Shown piece by piece: positions 24,825-33,811 of a stretch of DNA of 64,000 nt; position 1 is the first letter of the stretch, and every line of letters begins with the position of its first letter. The notes under the pieces were generated by a model. The model made no database searches. It worked only from the letters and a program-made list of their open reading frames with translations, and had not been told where the DNA came from. A program made the position numbers and the translations under genes. This stretch comes from Regnicoccus frigidus (GTDB lineage Bacteria; Cyanobacteriota; Cyanobacteriia; PCC-6307; Cyanobiaceae), in contig JAOANE010000054.1 of the NCBI GenBank assembly GCA_025194985.1, positions 186,001 to 250,000 of the forward strand, in the 5' to 3' direction.

Positions 24825-26252
24825 TTAGAGCTGGGCGGCGGCCTGCTTGTAGGCCACCTCCACCAGTTCACTGAGGGTGGGATGGGTGTGAACTTCGCTG
24901 GCGAGTTCGCGCACCCCCTGGCGGCGGGCCACGGCGTTGGCGATCTCCTGGATCAAGTCGGCGGCGTGGAGCCCGTAGATGTGGGCACCGAGCACTTCGC
25001 CGCTGTCCTTGCGGAACAGCAGTTTCATCAGCCCATCACTGTCGAGTTCGGCCAGGGCCTTGGTGTTCGCTTTGAAGTAGCTGCGCACCAGGCCGAGCTC
25101 GAACCCTTCGCTGGTGGCCAGCGCCCTGGCGTCGCTTTCACTGAGGCCCACCGAGCTGATCTCCGGATGGGTGAAGGTGGCGGCGGGGATGGAGCGGTAA
25201 TCGATCAGGCGGCTGTGGCCAAGGATGTTCTCCACCGCCACAGAGCCCTGGGCAGCGGCGGTGTGGGCGAGCATCATCTTCCCGGTCACATCGCCCACGG
25301 CCCAGAGGTGGGCCACCGGCTCGCCGTTGGCCAGCACGCGCATGGCGTCGTCGACCGGGATGAAGCCGCGCTGGGTTTGCACCCCCACGCTGGCCAGGTT
25401 GAGATCTTTGCTGATCGGCACCCGGCCGGTGGCAACCAGCACCGCGTCGACCTCCAGCACCTCCACGAGCTCCTTGCTGGCCATGTCCGCCAACTCGATG
25501 CGCACCGGTGAACCCGGCTCCACCTTGCGGGCCAACAGGCCGGCACGGGTGTCGATCTCGCGGCCATCGATCAGCCGCCGGGCCGCGATCTTGGCGATGT
25601 CGGGATCGAAGGTGGGCATCACCCGATCGAGGGCCTCGATCATCGTGACCTCACAGCCCAGGGCGGTGTAGACGTCGGCGAATTCCAGGCCGATGTAGCC
25701 GCTGCCGATGATCGCGATCCAGCGCGGTAACCACTCCAGGTTGATCGCGTCATCGCTGGTGAAAACGGTGCGGCCGTCGGTGTTGATGCCGGGTGGGACA
25801 AACGGGTCGGAACCGGTGGCGATGATCACCTCCTTGGCGCTGTAAACCTTCTCGACGCCGCTGGCCTCGCGCACCGCCACCCGCTGGGCGCCATCGAGCC
25901 GACCCTTGCCGCGCAGGATCTTGGTGCCGGAGCGCTCCAGGGTTTTGGTGAGGTTGGCGCGAATCGCGGCCACAAGCTGGTGGGCGTGGTCGGCGATTGC
26001 CTGGCGTTCGAAGCGAACCGGTGCCGCATGGATGCCAAACCCCCTGAGGTGCTCAACGTCGGCCAGTTCCCGCACCCGGCCACTGGCGGCCAGCAGGGCC
26101 TTGGAGGGCACACAGCCTCGGTTCACGCAGGTGCCGCCCATGTCGCGTGATTCGACGATGGCGGTGCGCAGCCCGTGATCGGCCGCGTGCTTGGCGGCAT
26201 CGAAGCCGCCGTAGCCGGCCCCGATCACGATCACATCGAAGTCGAAACTCAC
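24825..26252 (-). CDS. lpdA: Dihydrolipoyl dehydrogenase
   Basis: A 475-residue flavoprotein disulfide reductase. The FAD Rossmann motif GAGYGGFDAA is at the N-terminus, the redox pair C42/C47 lies in GGTCVNRGCVPSKA, the NAD-binding GSGYIGLEFAD is central, and the C-terminal His/Glu dyad is in HTHPTLSE. It re-oxidises lipoamide in pyruvate dehydrogenase and, in cyanobacteria, the glycine cleavage complex. GTG start, overlapping the stop of the SpoU methyltransferase gene by four bases, so translation is probably coupled. Confidence 0.95.
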   Translation of the reverse strand: MSFDFDVIVIGAGYGGFDAAKHAADHGLRTAIVESRDMGGTCVNRGCVPSKALLAASGRVRELADVEHLRGFGIHAAPVRFERQAIADHAHQLVAAIRANLTKTLERSGTKILRGKGRLDGAQRVAVREASGVEKVYSAKEVIIATGSDPFVPPGINTDGRTVFTSDDAINLEWLPRWIAIIGSGYIGLEFADVYTALGCEVTMIEALDRVMPTFDPDIAKIAARRLIDGREIDTRAGLLARKVEPGSPVRIELADMASKELVEVLEVDAVLVATGRVPISKDLNLASVGVQTQRGFIPVDDAMRVLANGEPVAHLWAVGDVTGKMMLAHTAAAQGSVAVENILGHSRLIDYRSIPAATFTHPEISSVGLSESDARALATSEGFELGLVRSYFKANTKALAELDSDGLMKLLFRKDSGEVLGAHIYGLHAADLIQEIANAVARRQGVRELASEVHTHPTLSELVEVAYKQAAAQL

Positions 26253-27040
26253 AGTGGTGCGTTGCTGCTAATAGCCGGCATTCTCTCCTGTTGCTGGCGC
26301 CAGCGCTCCAATAGCAAGGGAGCGGCCGCCACCGCCACGTTCAGCGACTCGACGGCGCGGCTGTGGGGAATGGTGACGTGGTGGCTGCAGCAAGCCAGTA
26401 GATCGGGCGCCACCCCTGCGGCTTCATTGCCGAGCAGCAGCACGGTGGGGCGGGTCCAATCGAGCTGCCAATACGGAGTGGCTGGGGTGGCGGCTGCCAT
26501 CGCGTCGCCTGCTGGAACCACGCTGGCCGCCACCTGAACCCCCTGCTGGCGCGCCTGCTGCAACCGCGAAGCCAGGGCCTCAAACCGCTGCAGCGGCAGG
26601 GCCAGGGCCGCGCCTGCGGAGGCCCGCAGCACCTTGGGTTGCCAGGGATCAGCCCCGCCAGCGAGCCAGAGAGCCTCCACCCCGGCGGCCAGGGCCGTGC
26701 GCATCAAGGTGCCGAGGTTGCCGGGATCCTGCAGATGATCGAGCGCCAGCACGAAGCCGATTGGCCCCTCAGCGGCCGGATCGGGCCAGGGCAGGCTGAG
26801 CACCACCCCGTCGGGATGGGCCGTGGTGGCGACGGCGGCCAGCACCGACTCGGACACGGGGCGAAGGGCCGGCATCGGGCTCCAGGCAGGATGCCGCTGC
26901 AGCCAGGCCGGGGTGGCCAGCACCTCTCTGGGTGCCAGGCCAAGGCTGATGACCTCTTCGAGCAGATGGGTGCCTTCAAGCAGCAGCAGGCCCTGCTCAC
27001 GCCTGCCCTCAGATTTTTGCAAGGCCCGGAATCGGGCCAC
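26249..27040 (-). CDS. SpoU/TrmH-family RNA 2'-O-methyltransferase
   Basis: A 263-residue SPOUT methyltransferase. The N-terminal substrate-binding domain (LLLEGTHLLEEVISLG) precedes the knotted domain with motif 1 ALDHLQDPGNLGTLMRTALAAG, motif 2 VLLLGNEAAGV and motif 3 IPHSRAVESLNVAVAAAPLLLE. It methylates a ribose in rRNA or tRNA; the target cannot be told from sequence. GTG start. It is coupled to lpdA by a four-base overlap. Confidence 0.92.
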   Translation of the reverse strand: MARFRALQKSEGRREQGLLLLEGTHLLEEVISLGLAPREVLATPAWLQRHPAWSPMPALRPVSESVLAAVATTAHPDGVVLSLPWPDPAAEGPIGFVLALDHLQDPGNLGTLMRTALAAGVEALWLAGGADPWQPKVLRASAGAALALPLQRFEALASRLQQARQQGVQVAASVVPAGDAMAAATPATPYWQLDWTRPTVLLLGNEAAGVAPDLLACCSHHVTIPHSRAVESLNVAVAAAPLLLERWRQQQERMPAISSNAPL

Positions 27041-27071
27041 CAGCGGATGGCGCCGGCTGGTGATCAGCGGC

Positions 27072-27320
27072 TCAGAAGTGCTGATGGCGACGAACCATGG
27101 TGGACTCTTCCAGGACCAGATTCGCCTCTACCAGGTCAATGCCCTGGATCGAGGCCACTTCTCCTTTCAGGCCTTCCTGTTGAAGATTCTCCACCAACTT
27201 CTTCACCACGATGTCTTCAATGGTGATTTGATCGAAGGCGTCGGGGGTGAGGCTTTCGAGGAATTTGCCGATTTTTCCCGCCACCACATCGGACGCATTG
27301 GTGATCTTGAGGACGATCAT
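27072..27320 (-). CDS. Conserved hypothetical protein (82 aa)
   Basis: An 82-residue acidic soluble protein with no known motif. Predicted alpha/beta with a helical centre (AGKIGKFLESLTPDAFDQITIEDIVVKKLVENL) and a C-terminal basic tail (VRRHQHF). I recall similar short proteins in marine picocyanobacteria but no function. ATG start, 31 bases upstream of the SpoU gene on the same strand, so possibly the first gene of the SpoU-lpdA-trpC run. Confidence 0.7.
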   Translation of the reverse strand: MIVLKITNASDVVAGKIGKFLESLTPDAFDQITIEDIVVKKLVENLQQEGLKGEVASIQGIDLVEANLVLEESTMVRRHQHF

Positions 27321-27397
27321 CGGAAATCTGGTTCAGCGGTGCATGGGACCCAACACCGGGCAGAAACAGTAGCCACGTTTGGAGCTGGAGTGAAAAA

Positions 27398-27481
27398 TGC
27401 GGATGGGGAGACTTGAACTCCCACGACATTGCTGCCACTAGTACCTGAAACTAGCGCGTCTACCAATTCCGCCACATCCGC
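27398..27481 (-). tRNA. tRNA-Leu(CAG)
   Basis: The reverse strand folds as a class II tRNA. The acceptor stem is GCGGATG/CATCCGC with discriminator A, the D-arm holds AATTGGTAGACG, the anticodon loop TTCAGGT gives anticodon CAG (stem CTAGT/ACTAG), there is a long variable arm, and the T-arm contains GTTCAAGTC. CCA is not encoded. Confidence 0.96.
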
Positions 27482-27702
27482 TGGCCCGCCACCGAAGTGG
27501 GCTCCAAACCATAAAACATCGTGGTGCCCCATCCCCCCATCTCCCGGCGGGGGCTGAAGGCTGGGTTGCCGAAGCTGTTTCACCTGCCGCTGAACCTCCT
27601 GAAATTGAATTTGTGACTAGATAAGACAGTTTCTTGGGCGGACGCCTAGACGATCCGTGGCTTGGTTGTCAAGATGCCCAAACAAATCCATGCCCTAGAG
27701 CC

Positions 27703-29004
27703 ATGCCCCTGACCGCCACCGTGGCTCCCCAGCTTTTGCTTACACCCCAGCTGGAGATCTCCGGTGGTCGTCGCCTGGCTGGTGAAGTACGCGTTAACGG
27801 GGCCAAAAACTCCGCTCTGGTGTTGATGGCGGCTTGCCTGCTCACCAAAGAACCTCTGCGCCTCAGCAACGTTCCCCCTCTCACCGACATTGCGGCCATG
27901 GGGGAAATCCTGATGGCCCTTGGCGTCAAGGTGAAAAGCGGCCCTGATTGGGTCGAGCTCGACGCCAGCCACCTGAGCCGGGCCATGCCGCCCTACGAGC
28001 TGGTCAGCAGCCTGCGTGCCAGCTTTTTCTGTATCGGCCCTCTCCTCGCCAGGCTCGGTGTAGCCAAGATCCCCATGCCAGGGGGCTGCCAGATCGGCTC
28101 GCGGCCCGTCGCGGTTCATGTCAAGGGCCTGAAAGCACTCGGGGCTCAGGTGGTCATTGAGCACGGAATCGTTTCAGCGGCCGTTCCAGGCCGCGGCAAT
28201 CGCCTCTCAGGTGGACGCATCTGCCTGGATTGCCCCAGCGTTGGGGCCACCGAAACCCTGATGATGGCCGCCGCCCTGGCCGATGGGGAGACGGTGATCG
28301 AGAACGCTGCCCTCGAACCTGAGGTGGTGGATCTCGCCGGTCTTCTGGTGGCGATGGGCGGAGAAGTGCATGGCGCCGGCACCCCGACGATCACCATCGT
28401 TGGCGTCAAGGCCCTGCATGGAGCCGATTACGCCGTGATCCCCGATCGCATCGAAGCGGGCACCCTGTTGCTGGCTGCTGCGATCACCCGCTCGGAGCTG
28501 ACCGTTGGCCCGATCGCGACCGACCATCTCAGCGCTGTGATCACCAAGCTCGAAGATGCCGGCTGTTCGTTCACGGACTCCGCAGCCGGCCTCACCATCC
28601 ATCCAGGCGACCTGCGTCCCGTTGACATCTGCACCCAACCCTTTCCCGGGTTCCCCACAGACCTGCAGGCGCCTTTTATGAGCCTGTTGGCCACGATCCC
28701 TGGCACCAGCATGGTGGTGGAGAACATCTTCGAGAACCGCCTCCAGCACGTGGCCGAACTGCAGCGCATGGGGGCCAACATTCGTCTCAACGGCAACACC
28801 GCCTTGGTTGAGGGCGTCCCCCAGCTCAGCGGAGCGCCAGTGAAAGGCACGGACCTGCGCGCCTCTGCGGCCATGGTCCTGGCGGGCCTGGCGGCCGAAG
28901 GCACCACCGCCGTGCAGGGCCTTTGCTACCTCGATCGGGGCTACTCCGACCTCGAAGGCAAGCTCAACAGTGTCGGCGCCGCGATCCGTCGCGTTGAAGT
29001 CTGA
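27703..29004 (+). CDS. murA: UDP-N-acetylglucosamine 1-carboxyvinyltransferase
   Basis: A 433-residue enzyme catalysing the first committed step of peptidoglycan synthesis: enolpyruvyl transfer from PEP to UDP-GlcNAc, the fosfomycin target. The N-terminal VNGAKNSALVLM holds the active-site Lys (K35), and the catalytic cysteine is C129 in MPGGCQIGSRP, so this is the fosfomycin-sensitive Cys form. ATG at 27703; a longer open frame begins at 27634 but lacks family character. Upstream are 221 bases after the divergent tRNA-Leu with no other gene. The next gene is tRNA-Leu(CAA). Confidence 0.96.
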   Translation: MPLTATVAPQLLLTPQLEISGGRRLAGEVRVNGAKNSALVLMAACLLTKEPLRLSNVPPLTDIAAMGEILMALGVKVKSGPDWVELDASHLSRAMPPYELVSSLRASFFCIGPLLARLGVAKIPMPGGCQIGSRPVAVHVKGLKALGAQVVIEHGIVSAAVPGRGNRLSGGRICLDCPSVGATETLMMAAALADGETVIENAALEPEVVDLAGLLVAMGGEVHGAGTPTITIVGVKALHGADYAVIPDRIEAGTLLLAAAITRSELTVGPIATDHLSAVITKLEDAGCSFTDSAAGLTIHPGDLRPVDICTQPFPGFPTDLQAPFMSLLATIPGTSMVVENIFENRLQHVAELQRMGANIRLNGNTALVEGVPQLSGAPVKGTDLRASAAMVLAGLAAEGTTAVQGLCYLDRGYSDLEGKLNSVGAAIRRVEV

Positions 29005-29032
29005 GCACAGGCGCGGCTAAAGTTTTGCCCAT

Positions 29033-29114
29033 GGGAGCGTGCCGGAATTGGTAGACGGACTCGACTCAAAATCGAGCGCCTTCGGGTTTGTGGGTTCGAG
29101 TCCCACCGCTCCCA
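29033..29114 (+). tRNA. tRNA-Leu(CAA)
   Basis: A class II tRNA: acceptor GGGAGCG/CGCTCCC with discriminator A, D-arm AATTGGTAGACG, anticodon stem CTCGA/TCGAG with loop CTCAAAA (anticodon CAA), a variable arm, and a T-loop GTTCGAGTC. The terminal CCA is not encoded. It lies between murA and argD on the same strand. Confidence 0.96.
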
Positions 29115-29179
29115 TTGCACCTGGCCGCACAGCCCTGGCTCGCCCAGGCGAGTCCGCCACGCCGCCACAAAGTGCGGTG

Positions 29180-30364
29180 ATGGACACCTACACCCGGTTT
29201 CCTCTTGAGCTGGTGGAGGGCAAGGGGGTCTGGGTCAAGGACAGTCGCGGAAATCGCTACCTCGATTGCGTCGCCGGCATCGCCACCTGCGCTCTTGGCC
29301 ATAGCGATCGGGTGATGCGTCGGGCCCTGAGCCGCCAGCTCGGGCGCCTACAGCATGTCTCCAACCTGTACAGGATCCCGGAACAGGAACTGCTCGCCAC
29401 CTGGATCACCAGCCGCAGCTGCACCGATCGCGTCTTTTTCTGTAATTCCGGAGCCGAGGCCAACGAAGCGGCGATCAAGCTGGCCCGCAAGCATGGCCAT
29501 CTCGTGCGAGGCATTGAGCGGCCGGTCATCCTCACGGCCCAGGCCAGCTTCCACGGCCGCACATTGGCGGCGGTGAGCGCCACCGGTCAGCCCCGCTACC
29601 ACCAGGGCTTCGAGCCGATGGTGGAAGGATTCCGCTTCTTTCCTTACAACGACCCTGAGGCTTTTGAGGCTTTGCTTGCCGAAGCCGAAGCCAGTGGCCC
29701 CCGGGTAGCTGCCGTGATGCTCGAGCCCCTGCAGGGTGAAGGGGGGGTAAACCCCGGCGATCCGGCCTTCTTCCGGCGGGTGCGCCAGCTCTGCGATGAG
29801 CGCAACATCCTGTTGATCTTTGATGAGGTGCAGATCGGCATGGGCCGGAGCGGACGCCTCTGGGGTTACGAGAAGCTTGGGGTGGAGCCCGATGCGATCA
29901 GCCTGGCCAAGGGGCTTGGCGGTGGCATCGCGATCGGGGCGCTTGCCGTCAAGCAGGCCGTCGACCATTTCCGCCCCGGCGACCATGCCAGCACCTTCGG
30001 CGGCAATCCCTTCGCCTGCCGCGCTGCGCTCACCGTGGCCCAGGAACTGGAACGCCGCCTGTTGGTGCCGCATGTGGAGCAGATGGGTGTGCTGCTGCAG
30101 AAACTGCTGGCTGATCTGGTCAGCCGCCGCCCCCAGCAGCTCGAAGGGGTGAGGGGTTGGGGCTTGCTGCAGGGCCTGGTGCTGCGGGCCGATGGCCCGG
30201 CAGCACCTGAGGTGGTGCGCAAGGCGATCGATTTCGGCCTGCTGGTTGTGCCCGCTGGACCGCGGGTGGTGCGCTTCGTGCCACCCCTGGTGATCAAGCC
30301 CCGCCAGCTGAACCTGGCCGTGTCACGCCTGGAGCAGGCGTTGCAGGCGATCGCCGCCGCTTGA
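29180..30364 (+). CDS. argD: Acetylornithine aminotransferase
   Basis: A 394-residue class III PLP aminotransferase converting N-acetylglutamate semialdehyde to N-acetylornithine in arginine synthesis; it may also act as succinyl-DAP aminotransferase. The start MDTYTRFPLELVEGKG and DSRGNRYLDCVAGIA are typical. NSGAEANEAAIKLARK, LIFDEVQIGMGRSG and the Schiff-base lysine K244 (SLAKGLGGG) are intact. ATG (29180) follows a GTG. The frame continues upstream through tRNA-Leu but that part is not coding. The stop TGA is directly followed by the folC GTG. Confidence 0.94.
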   Translation: MDTYTRFPLELVEGKGVWVKDSRGNRYLDCVAGIATCALGHSDRVMRRALSRQLGRLQHVSNLYRIPEQELLATWITSRSCTDRVFFCNSGAEANEAAIKLARKHGHLVRGIERPVILTAQASFHGRTLAAVSATGQPRYHQGFEPMVEGFRFFPYNDPEAFEALLAEAEASGPRVAAVMLEPLQGEGGVNPGDPAFFRRVRQLCDERNILLIFDEVQIGMGRSGRLWGYEKLGVEPDAISLAKGLGGGIAIGALAVKQAVDHFRPGDHASTFGGNPFACRAALTVAQELERRLLVPHVEQMGVLLQKLLADLVSRRPQQLEGVRGWGLLQGLVLRADGPAAPEVVRKAIDFGLLVVPAGPRVVRFVPPLVIKPRQLNLAVSRLEQALQAIAAA

Positions 30365-31672
30365 GTGCCAAACGGCGTCGATAGCTTTGCAGATCTGATC
30401 GAGCCCTTCAGCCGCCGCGGCATTGACCTGGGCCTGGAGCGTCTGCAGGCCGCCCTGGCCGAACTCGGCCATCCCGAACGTCGCTTTGCGGCCGTGCAGG
30501 TGGCCGGCACCAACGGCAAGGGCTCGATCTGTTCCCTTCTCCATGGCGCTCTCAGCGCCGCTGGCTTGCGCTGCGGCCTCTATACCTCCCCCCACCTGGT
30601 GAGCTGGTGCGAGCGGATCCGGCTGGGCCCAAGCGAGATCCCAGCGCCCCAGCTGCGCTTCTTGCTCCAGGGGCTGCAACCCCTGGCCCAACGCCATGCC
30701 CTCACTCCGTTCGAGCTGATCACCGCCGCCGCGTTTCTGGCCTTCGCCGAGGCCGGGCTGGAGATTGTCGTGCTGGAGGTGGGACTGGGAGGCCGGCTCG
30801 ATGCCTCCAGCGTGCACCCCGATCGGCAGGTGGTGGGCTTCAGCACGATCGGCATCGACCATGCCGAGTATCTCGGCCATACCCTCGGGCTGATCGCCAG
30901 CGAAAAGGCCGGAGCCCTGAGCCCCGGCGCCGCCGCAGTCAGCGCGCCCCAGCTCCCGGAGGTGGCTGCCGCCCTGCAGCAGCGGGCGGCAGCCCTGGGG
31001 TGTTCCTTGCTCTGGGTGGATCCGCTTGAGGTCTGCGGTGATGAGCTTTGTGCGGGGAACTTGCACTGGCGTAGTGGTTTGCCCGGCCAGGTGCAGCGCC
31101 TCAACAGCGCCGTTGCCCTCGGCATGCTGCAGACGTTGCGGCAGAAGGGCTGGACGATTCCCGACCAGGCGATCACCGCGGGTTTTGCTGCGGCCCGCTG
31201 GCCGGCCCGGCTGCAGCCGGCCTGGTGGCGCGGCCTACCCCTGCTGCTCGATGGGGCCCATAACGTTCCGGCCGCCGTGGCCCTGCGAGCGGAATTGGAT
31301 CAGCGGGTGCCCCGATCCGGGGCGTCCCATTCCTGGCTGTGGGTGGTCGGCATCCTCGCCAACAAGCAGGCACCCGAGCTGCTCGGTGCCCTGCTGGCTC
31401 CTGGAGAGCGGGCCTGGCTGGTGCCGGTGCCCGGCCATCCCAGCTGGAATCGCGACTCCCTGCTGGCCGCCTGCCCCGAGCTGGCCGATCAGCTCAGCGC
31501 CGCGGCCGATCTTCCTGAAGCCCTGGCCGCCGCTGCCACAGCTTGCGCAAGTATCCACGCCAGTCGCCAGCTCAGCGCCGGCGGCGGCCCGCAGGCTGTG
31601 GTCGTGGCTGGGTCGCTGTATCTGCTGGGCAGCCTGCTCGCTGGCGGCGAACTCAGCAACACGGCGAGCTGA
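30365..31672 (+). CDS. folC: Bifunctional dihydrofolate / folylpolyglutamate synthase
   Basis: A 435-residue Mur-ligase-fold enzyme that adds glutamate to dihydropteroate and folates. The N-terminal substrate segment (FSRRGIDLGLERLQAAL) leads to the ATP loop VAGTNGKGSICSLLHGAL, then TSPHLVSWCERI, LEVGLGGRLDASS and the C-terminal LLDGAHNVPAA. GTG start immediately after the argD TGA with zero gap, so it is co-translated. The C-terminal third is Ala-rich as usual in high-GC cyanobacteria. Confidence 0.93.
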   Translation: MPNGVDSFADLIEPFSRRGIDLGLERLQAALAELGHPERRFAAVQVAGTNGKGSICSLLHGALSAAGLRCGLYTSPHLVSWCERIRLGPSEIPAPQLRFLLQGLQPLAQRHALTPFELITAAAFLAFAEAGLEIVVLEVGLGGRLDASSVHPDRQVVGFSTIGIDHAEYLGHTLGLIASEKAGALSPGAAAVSAPQLPEVAAALQQRAAALGCSLLWVDPLEVCGDELCAGNLHWRSGLPGQVQRLNSAVALGMLQTLRQKGWTIPDQAITAGFAAARWPARLQPAWWRGLPLLLDGAHNVPAAVALRAELDQRVPRSGASHSWLWVVGILANKQAPELLGALLAPGERAWLVPVPGHPSWNRDSLLAACPELADQLSAAADLPEALAAAATACASIHASRQLSAGGGPQAVVVAGSLYLLGSLLAGGELSNTAS

Positions 31673-31682
31673 AGGGTGAGGA

Positions 31683-32267
31683 ATGGACCCGTTCCGGGTG
31701 AGAGTGAGGCGGTGGTTGCGAGATGAAGAGATGGCGCGAATCGACCACGGCCAGCCGCCCTGGAGCTGGCTGCTCCGCCTCGGGGCCGTTGCGCTGGTCT
31801 GCCTGGCGCTTGTATCTCCAGCACCGCTGCTGGCGGTCGAGGGCAAGGCCCTGTTCCAGGACCGGGTCGACTACACCCTCACCGATCAGAGCGGCACTGA
31901 TTTCAGTGGCCAGGCCCTGGCCTTCAGTTCCTTTGCCGGGGCCACCGCCGCCGATGCCAACTTCGCCGGCGCCGACCTGCGCGGTTCGATCCTCACCCAG
32001 GCCAGTTTTTCGCGGGCCGATTTCCGTGGGGCCGATCTCAGCGATGCCCTGATGGACCGGGTCGACTTCAGCGGTGCCGATTTCAGCGGTGCCCTGCTGC
32101 GCGGCGTGATTGGAGCTGGCAGCAACTTCAGTGAGGCCCGCATCGAGAACGCCGACTTCAGCGATGCCCTGCTCGATCGCGCCGACCAACGGCAACTTTG
32201 CCTGCGGGCCCATGGCACCCATCCGGTCACCGGCGTCAGCACCCGACTCAGCCTCGAATGCCGTTGA
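31683..32267 (+). CDS. Exported pentapeptide-repeat protein
   Basis: A 194-residue protein. A basic N-terminus followed by a hydrophobic segment (about residues 30-50, LGAVALVCLALVSPAPLLAV) looks like a signal peptide. Residues ~70-175 are about 20 A(D/N)LXX-type pentapeptides (e.g. ANFAGADLRGSILTQASF, ADFRGADLSDALM), predicting a right-handed quadrilateral beta-helix. The C-terminus has one cysteine pair (LCLRAHG, LECR). Lumenal pentapeptide proteins of this kind occur in cyanobacterial and plant thylakoids; function is unknown. An internal ATG (31731) is an alternative start. It follows folC by 10 bases. Confidence 0.85.
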   Translation: MDPFRVRVRRWLRDEEMARIDHGQPPWSWLLRLGAVALVCLALVSPAPLLAVEGKALFQDRVDYTLTDQSGTDFSGQALAFSSFAGATAADANFAGADLRGSILTQASFSRADFRGADLSDALMDRVDFSGADFSGALLRGVIGAGSNFSEARIENADFSDALLDRADQRQLCLRAHGTHPVTGVSTRLSLECR

Positions 32268-32312
32268 CCCCGGGCTGCCTGCAGTGTTGAGCGTTTTCCT
32301 CAATGCTTGCTT

Positions 32313-33758
32313 TCAGCGCTTTCGCTCAGCCCAGCCCCGTAACTTGCCTGGGTTGAGCAGTCCGGCCGGGTCATAGCAATGTTTGGCTGACACCTGGTCG
32401 GCATCGACCACACCGAGTCCGCCGTCCTCGACGTTGAAGACGTGGGGGTTGAACAGCAGGCCGCCGTTTTGGTGGACCTCAGCGATCAGCTCGGCAAGGG
32501 ACTCTGCGCCGCGCCAGCGCACCAGCGGAAGGGCCGCCAGCCGCTGGCTCCCCTGTTGCCGCACCCCCTCAAGGTGCCAGAGCAGATCCTCGCCCCAGCG
32601 CTGTTTCAGGGCCGAGAGGAAGGGTGCTTCCGGTTGGGGCAGCAGCATCTGCAGGTAGGTCCAGCCCGGGTCATGGGCCCGCGCATGCAGGGTGGTGTGG
32701 TTCCAGCAGAGTTCCCGCAGCGGCAGCCCCCGCTGGCCCTGTTCCGGCGCCTGCCAGATGAGGGTCCCGCCCAGATCCGCCAGCAGGTGGGGCAGGATTT
32801 CGAGCGTATCGGGCGCCGCCAACAGCAGCAGGCGATGGCCACGGGCCGCTGGGCAGCCGCCTGCTCCTTGGCCGCCGATGGCTGGCATTTGACGGGCCAC
32901 AGCTTCCTCCAGCAGGCAGAGGCTGTGGAGCAGCAGGGCTGTGCCAGGCAACATCCGGGCGGCTTCGAGGGCGCGCTCCCAGTGGCTGAACTCCACCACC
33001 AGTTGCTGCCAGTTCACGGCGGCGGCGGTGGGCAGGCGGACCGCCGTGATGATGCCGTTGGTTCCGTAGGCATGGTTGATCGGCCGGCTTGCTCTTCCAT
33101 CGAGCTGGAGCAGGCGGGGTTCCGCCTCCAGGGTCACCAGCTCCAGGCCGATCAGATTGCCTGGATCGCGCAGGAATCCCCAGCGCAGGGAGCCGATGCC
33201 TCCGGAGCCGCCAGCGATGAACCCAGCCACGGTGGCGCTGCGCCAGGTGCTGGGGGCCAGCCGCAGTGAGCGGCCTGAAACCGACAGTTGACGGTCGAGG
33301 TCGGCCAGCAGGCAGCCCGCTTCGGCCGTGACGATCCCAGAGCTGGCCTCGAGCTGCCGCATCCGGTTCAGGCCACTGAGGTCGAGCACCACCCCGCCCG
33401 CGAGCGGCACGCACTGGCCGTAATTGCCGGTGCCGCTTCCGCGCAGGGTCAACGGAACACCCTGCCGGCTGCAGGCCTTGGCCACGGCCAGCACCTCCTC
33501 GAGGCGGCTGGCTTTGACCACCAGCTGGGCCAATCGGCCGCTCAGCAAGGGCTGCAACACCGGTGAGTAGTCGAAACAGTCGCGCGAGAGGCGCGCCAGC
33601 TCTGGCCCGTCATGCACCAGTTTTGGCCCTGAGCCGGTGGCCCCGCTGGCCTCGCTGAGTTCGGTTTCGATCGCCGCCAACTGGGCTGCCGTGGCCGCTG
33701 CAGGCAGATCCTCGGGCAGGCCCTCAGGGAAGGGGTTCAAGGCAGGCTTGACGGACAC
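32313..33758 (-). CDS. FAD-binding oxidoreductase (glycolate oxidase GlcD-like)
   Basis: A 481-residue flavoprotein of the FAD_binding_4 (VAO/GlcD) family. The FAD domain shows AVAKACSRQGVPLTLRGSGTGNYGQCVPLAGGVVLDLSGL with the pyrophosphate-binding loop, and TVAGFIAGGSGGIGSLRWG. The C-terminal substrate part ends with the typical KHCYDPAGLLNPGKLRGW. It likely oxidises a 2-hydroxyacid such as glycolate or D-lactate, but the substrate is not certain and no GlcE/F partners are adjacent. I choose the GTG at 33758; the frame is open to 33875, but that overlaps the upstream amidohydrolase. Same strand as that gene. Confidence 0.85.
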   Translation of the reverse strand: MSVKPALNPFPEGLPEDLPAAATAAQLAAIETELSEASGATGSGPKLVHDGPELARLSRDCFDYSPVLQPLLSGRLAQLVVKASRLEEVLAVAKACSRQGVPLTLRGSGTGNYGQCVPLAGGVVLDLSGLNRMRQLEASSGIVTAEAGCLLADLDRQLSVSGRSLRLAPSTWRSATVAGFIAGGSGGIGSLRWGFLRDPGNLIGLELVTLEAEPRLLQLDGRASRPINHAYGTNGIITAVRLPTAAAVNWQQLVVEFSHWERALEAARMLPGTALLLHSLCLLEEAVARQMPAIGGQGAGGCPAARGHRLLLLAAPDTLEILPHLLADLGGTLIWQAPEQGQRGLPLRELCWNHTTLHARAHDPGWTYLQMLLPQPEAPFLSALKQRWGEDLLWHLEGVRQQGSQRLAALPLVRWRGAESLAELIAEVHQNGGLLFNPHVFNVEDGGLGVVDADQVSAKHCYDPAGLLNPGKLRGWAERKR

Positions 33759-33811
33759 GGCGGCAAGAAAAGAGGGCGAAGCCCATGGTGAGCTTGTTCT
33801 GACAGGTGGCC

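Noticed and set aside
29039..29179. Possible N-terminal extension of argD upstream of 29180
   Set aside because: The frame reads through tRNA-Leu(CAA); the ArgD family start fits the ATG at 29180.
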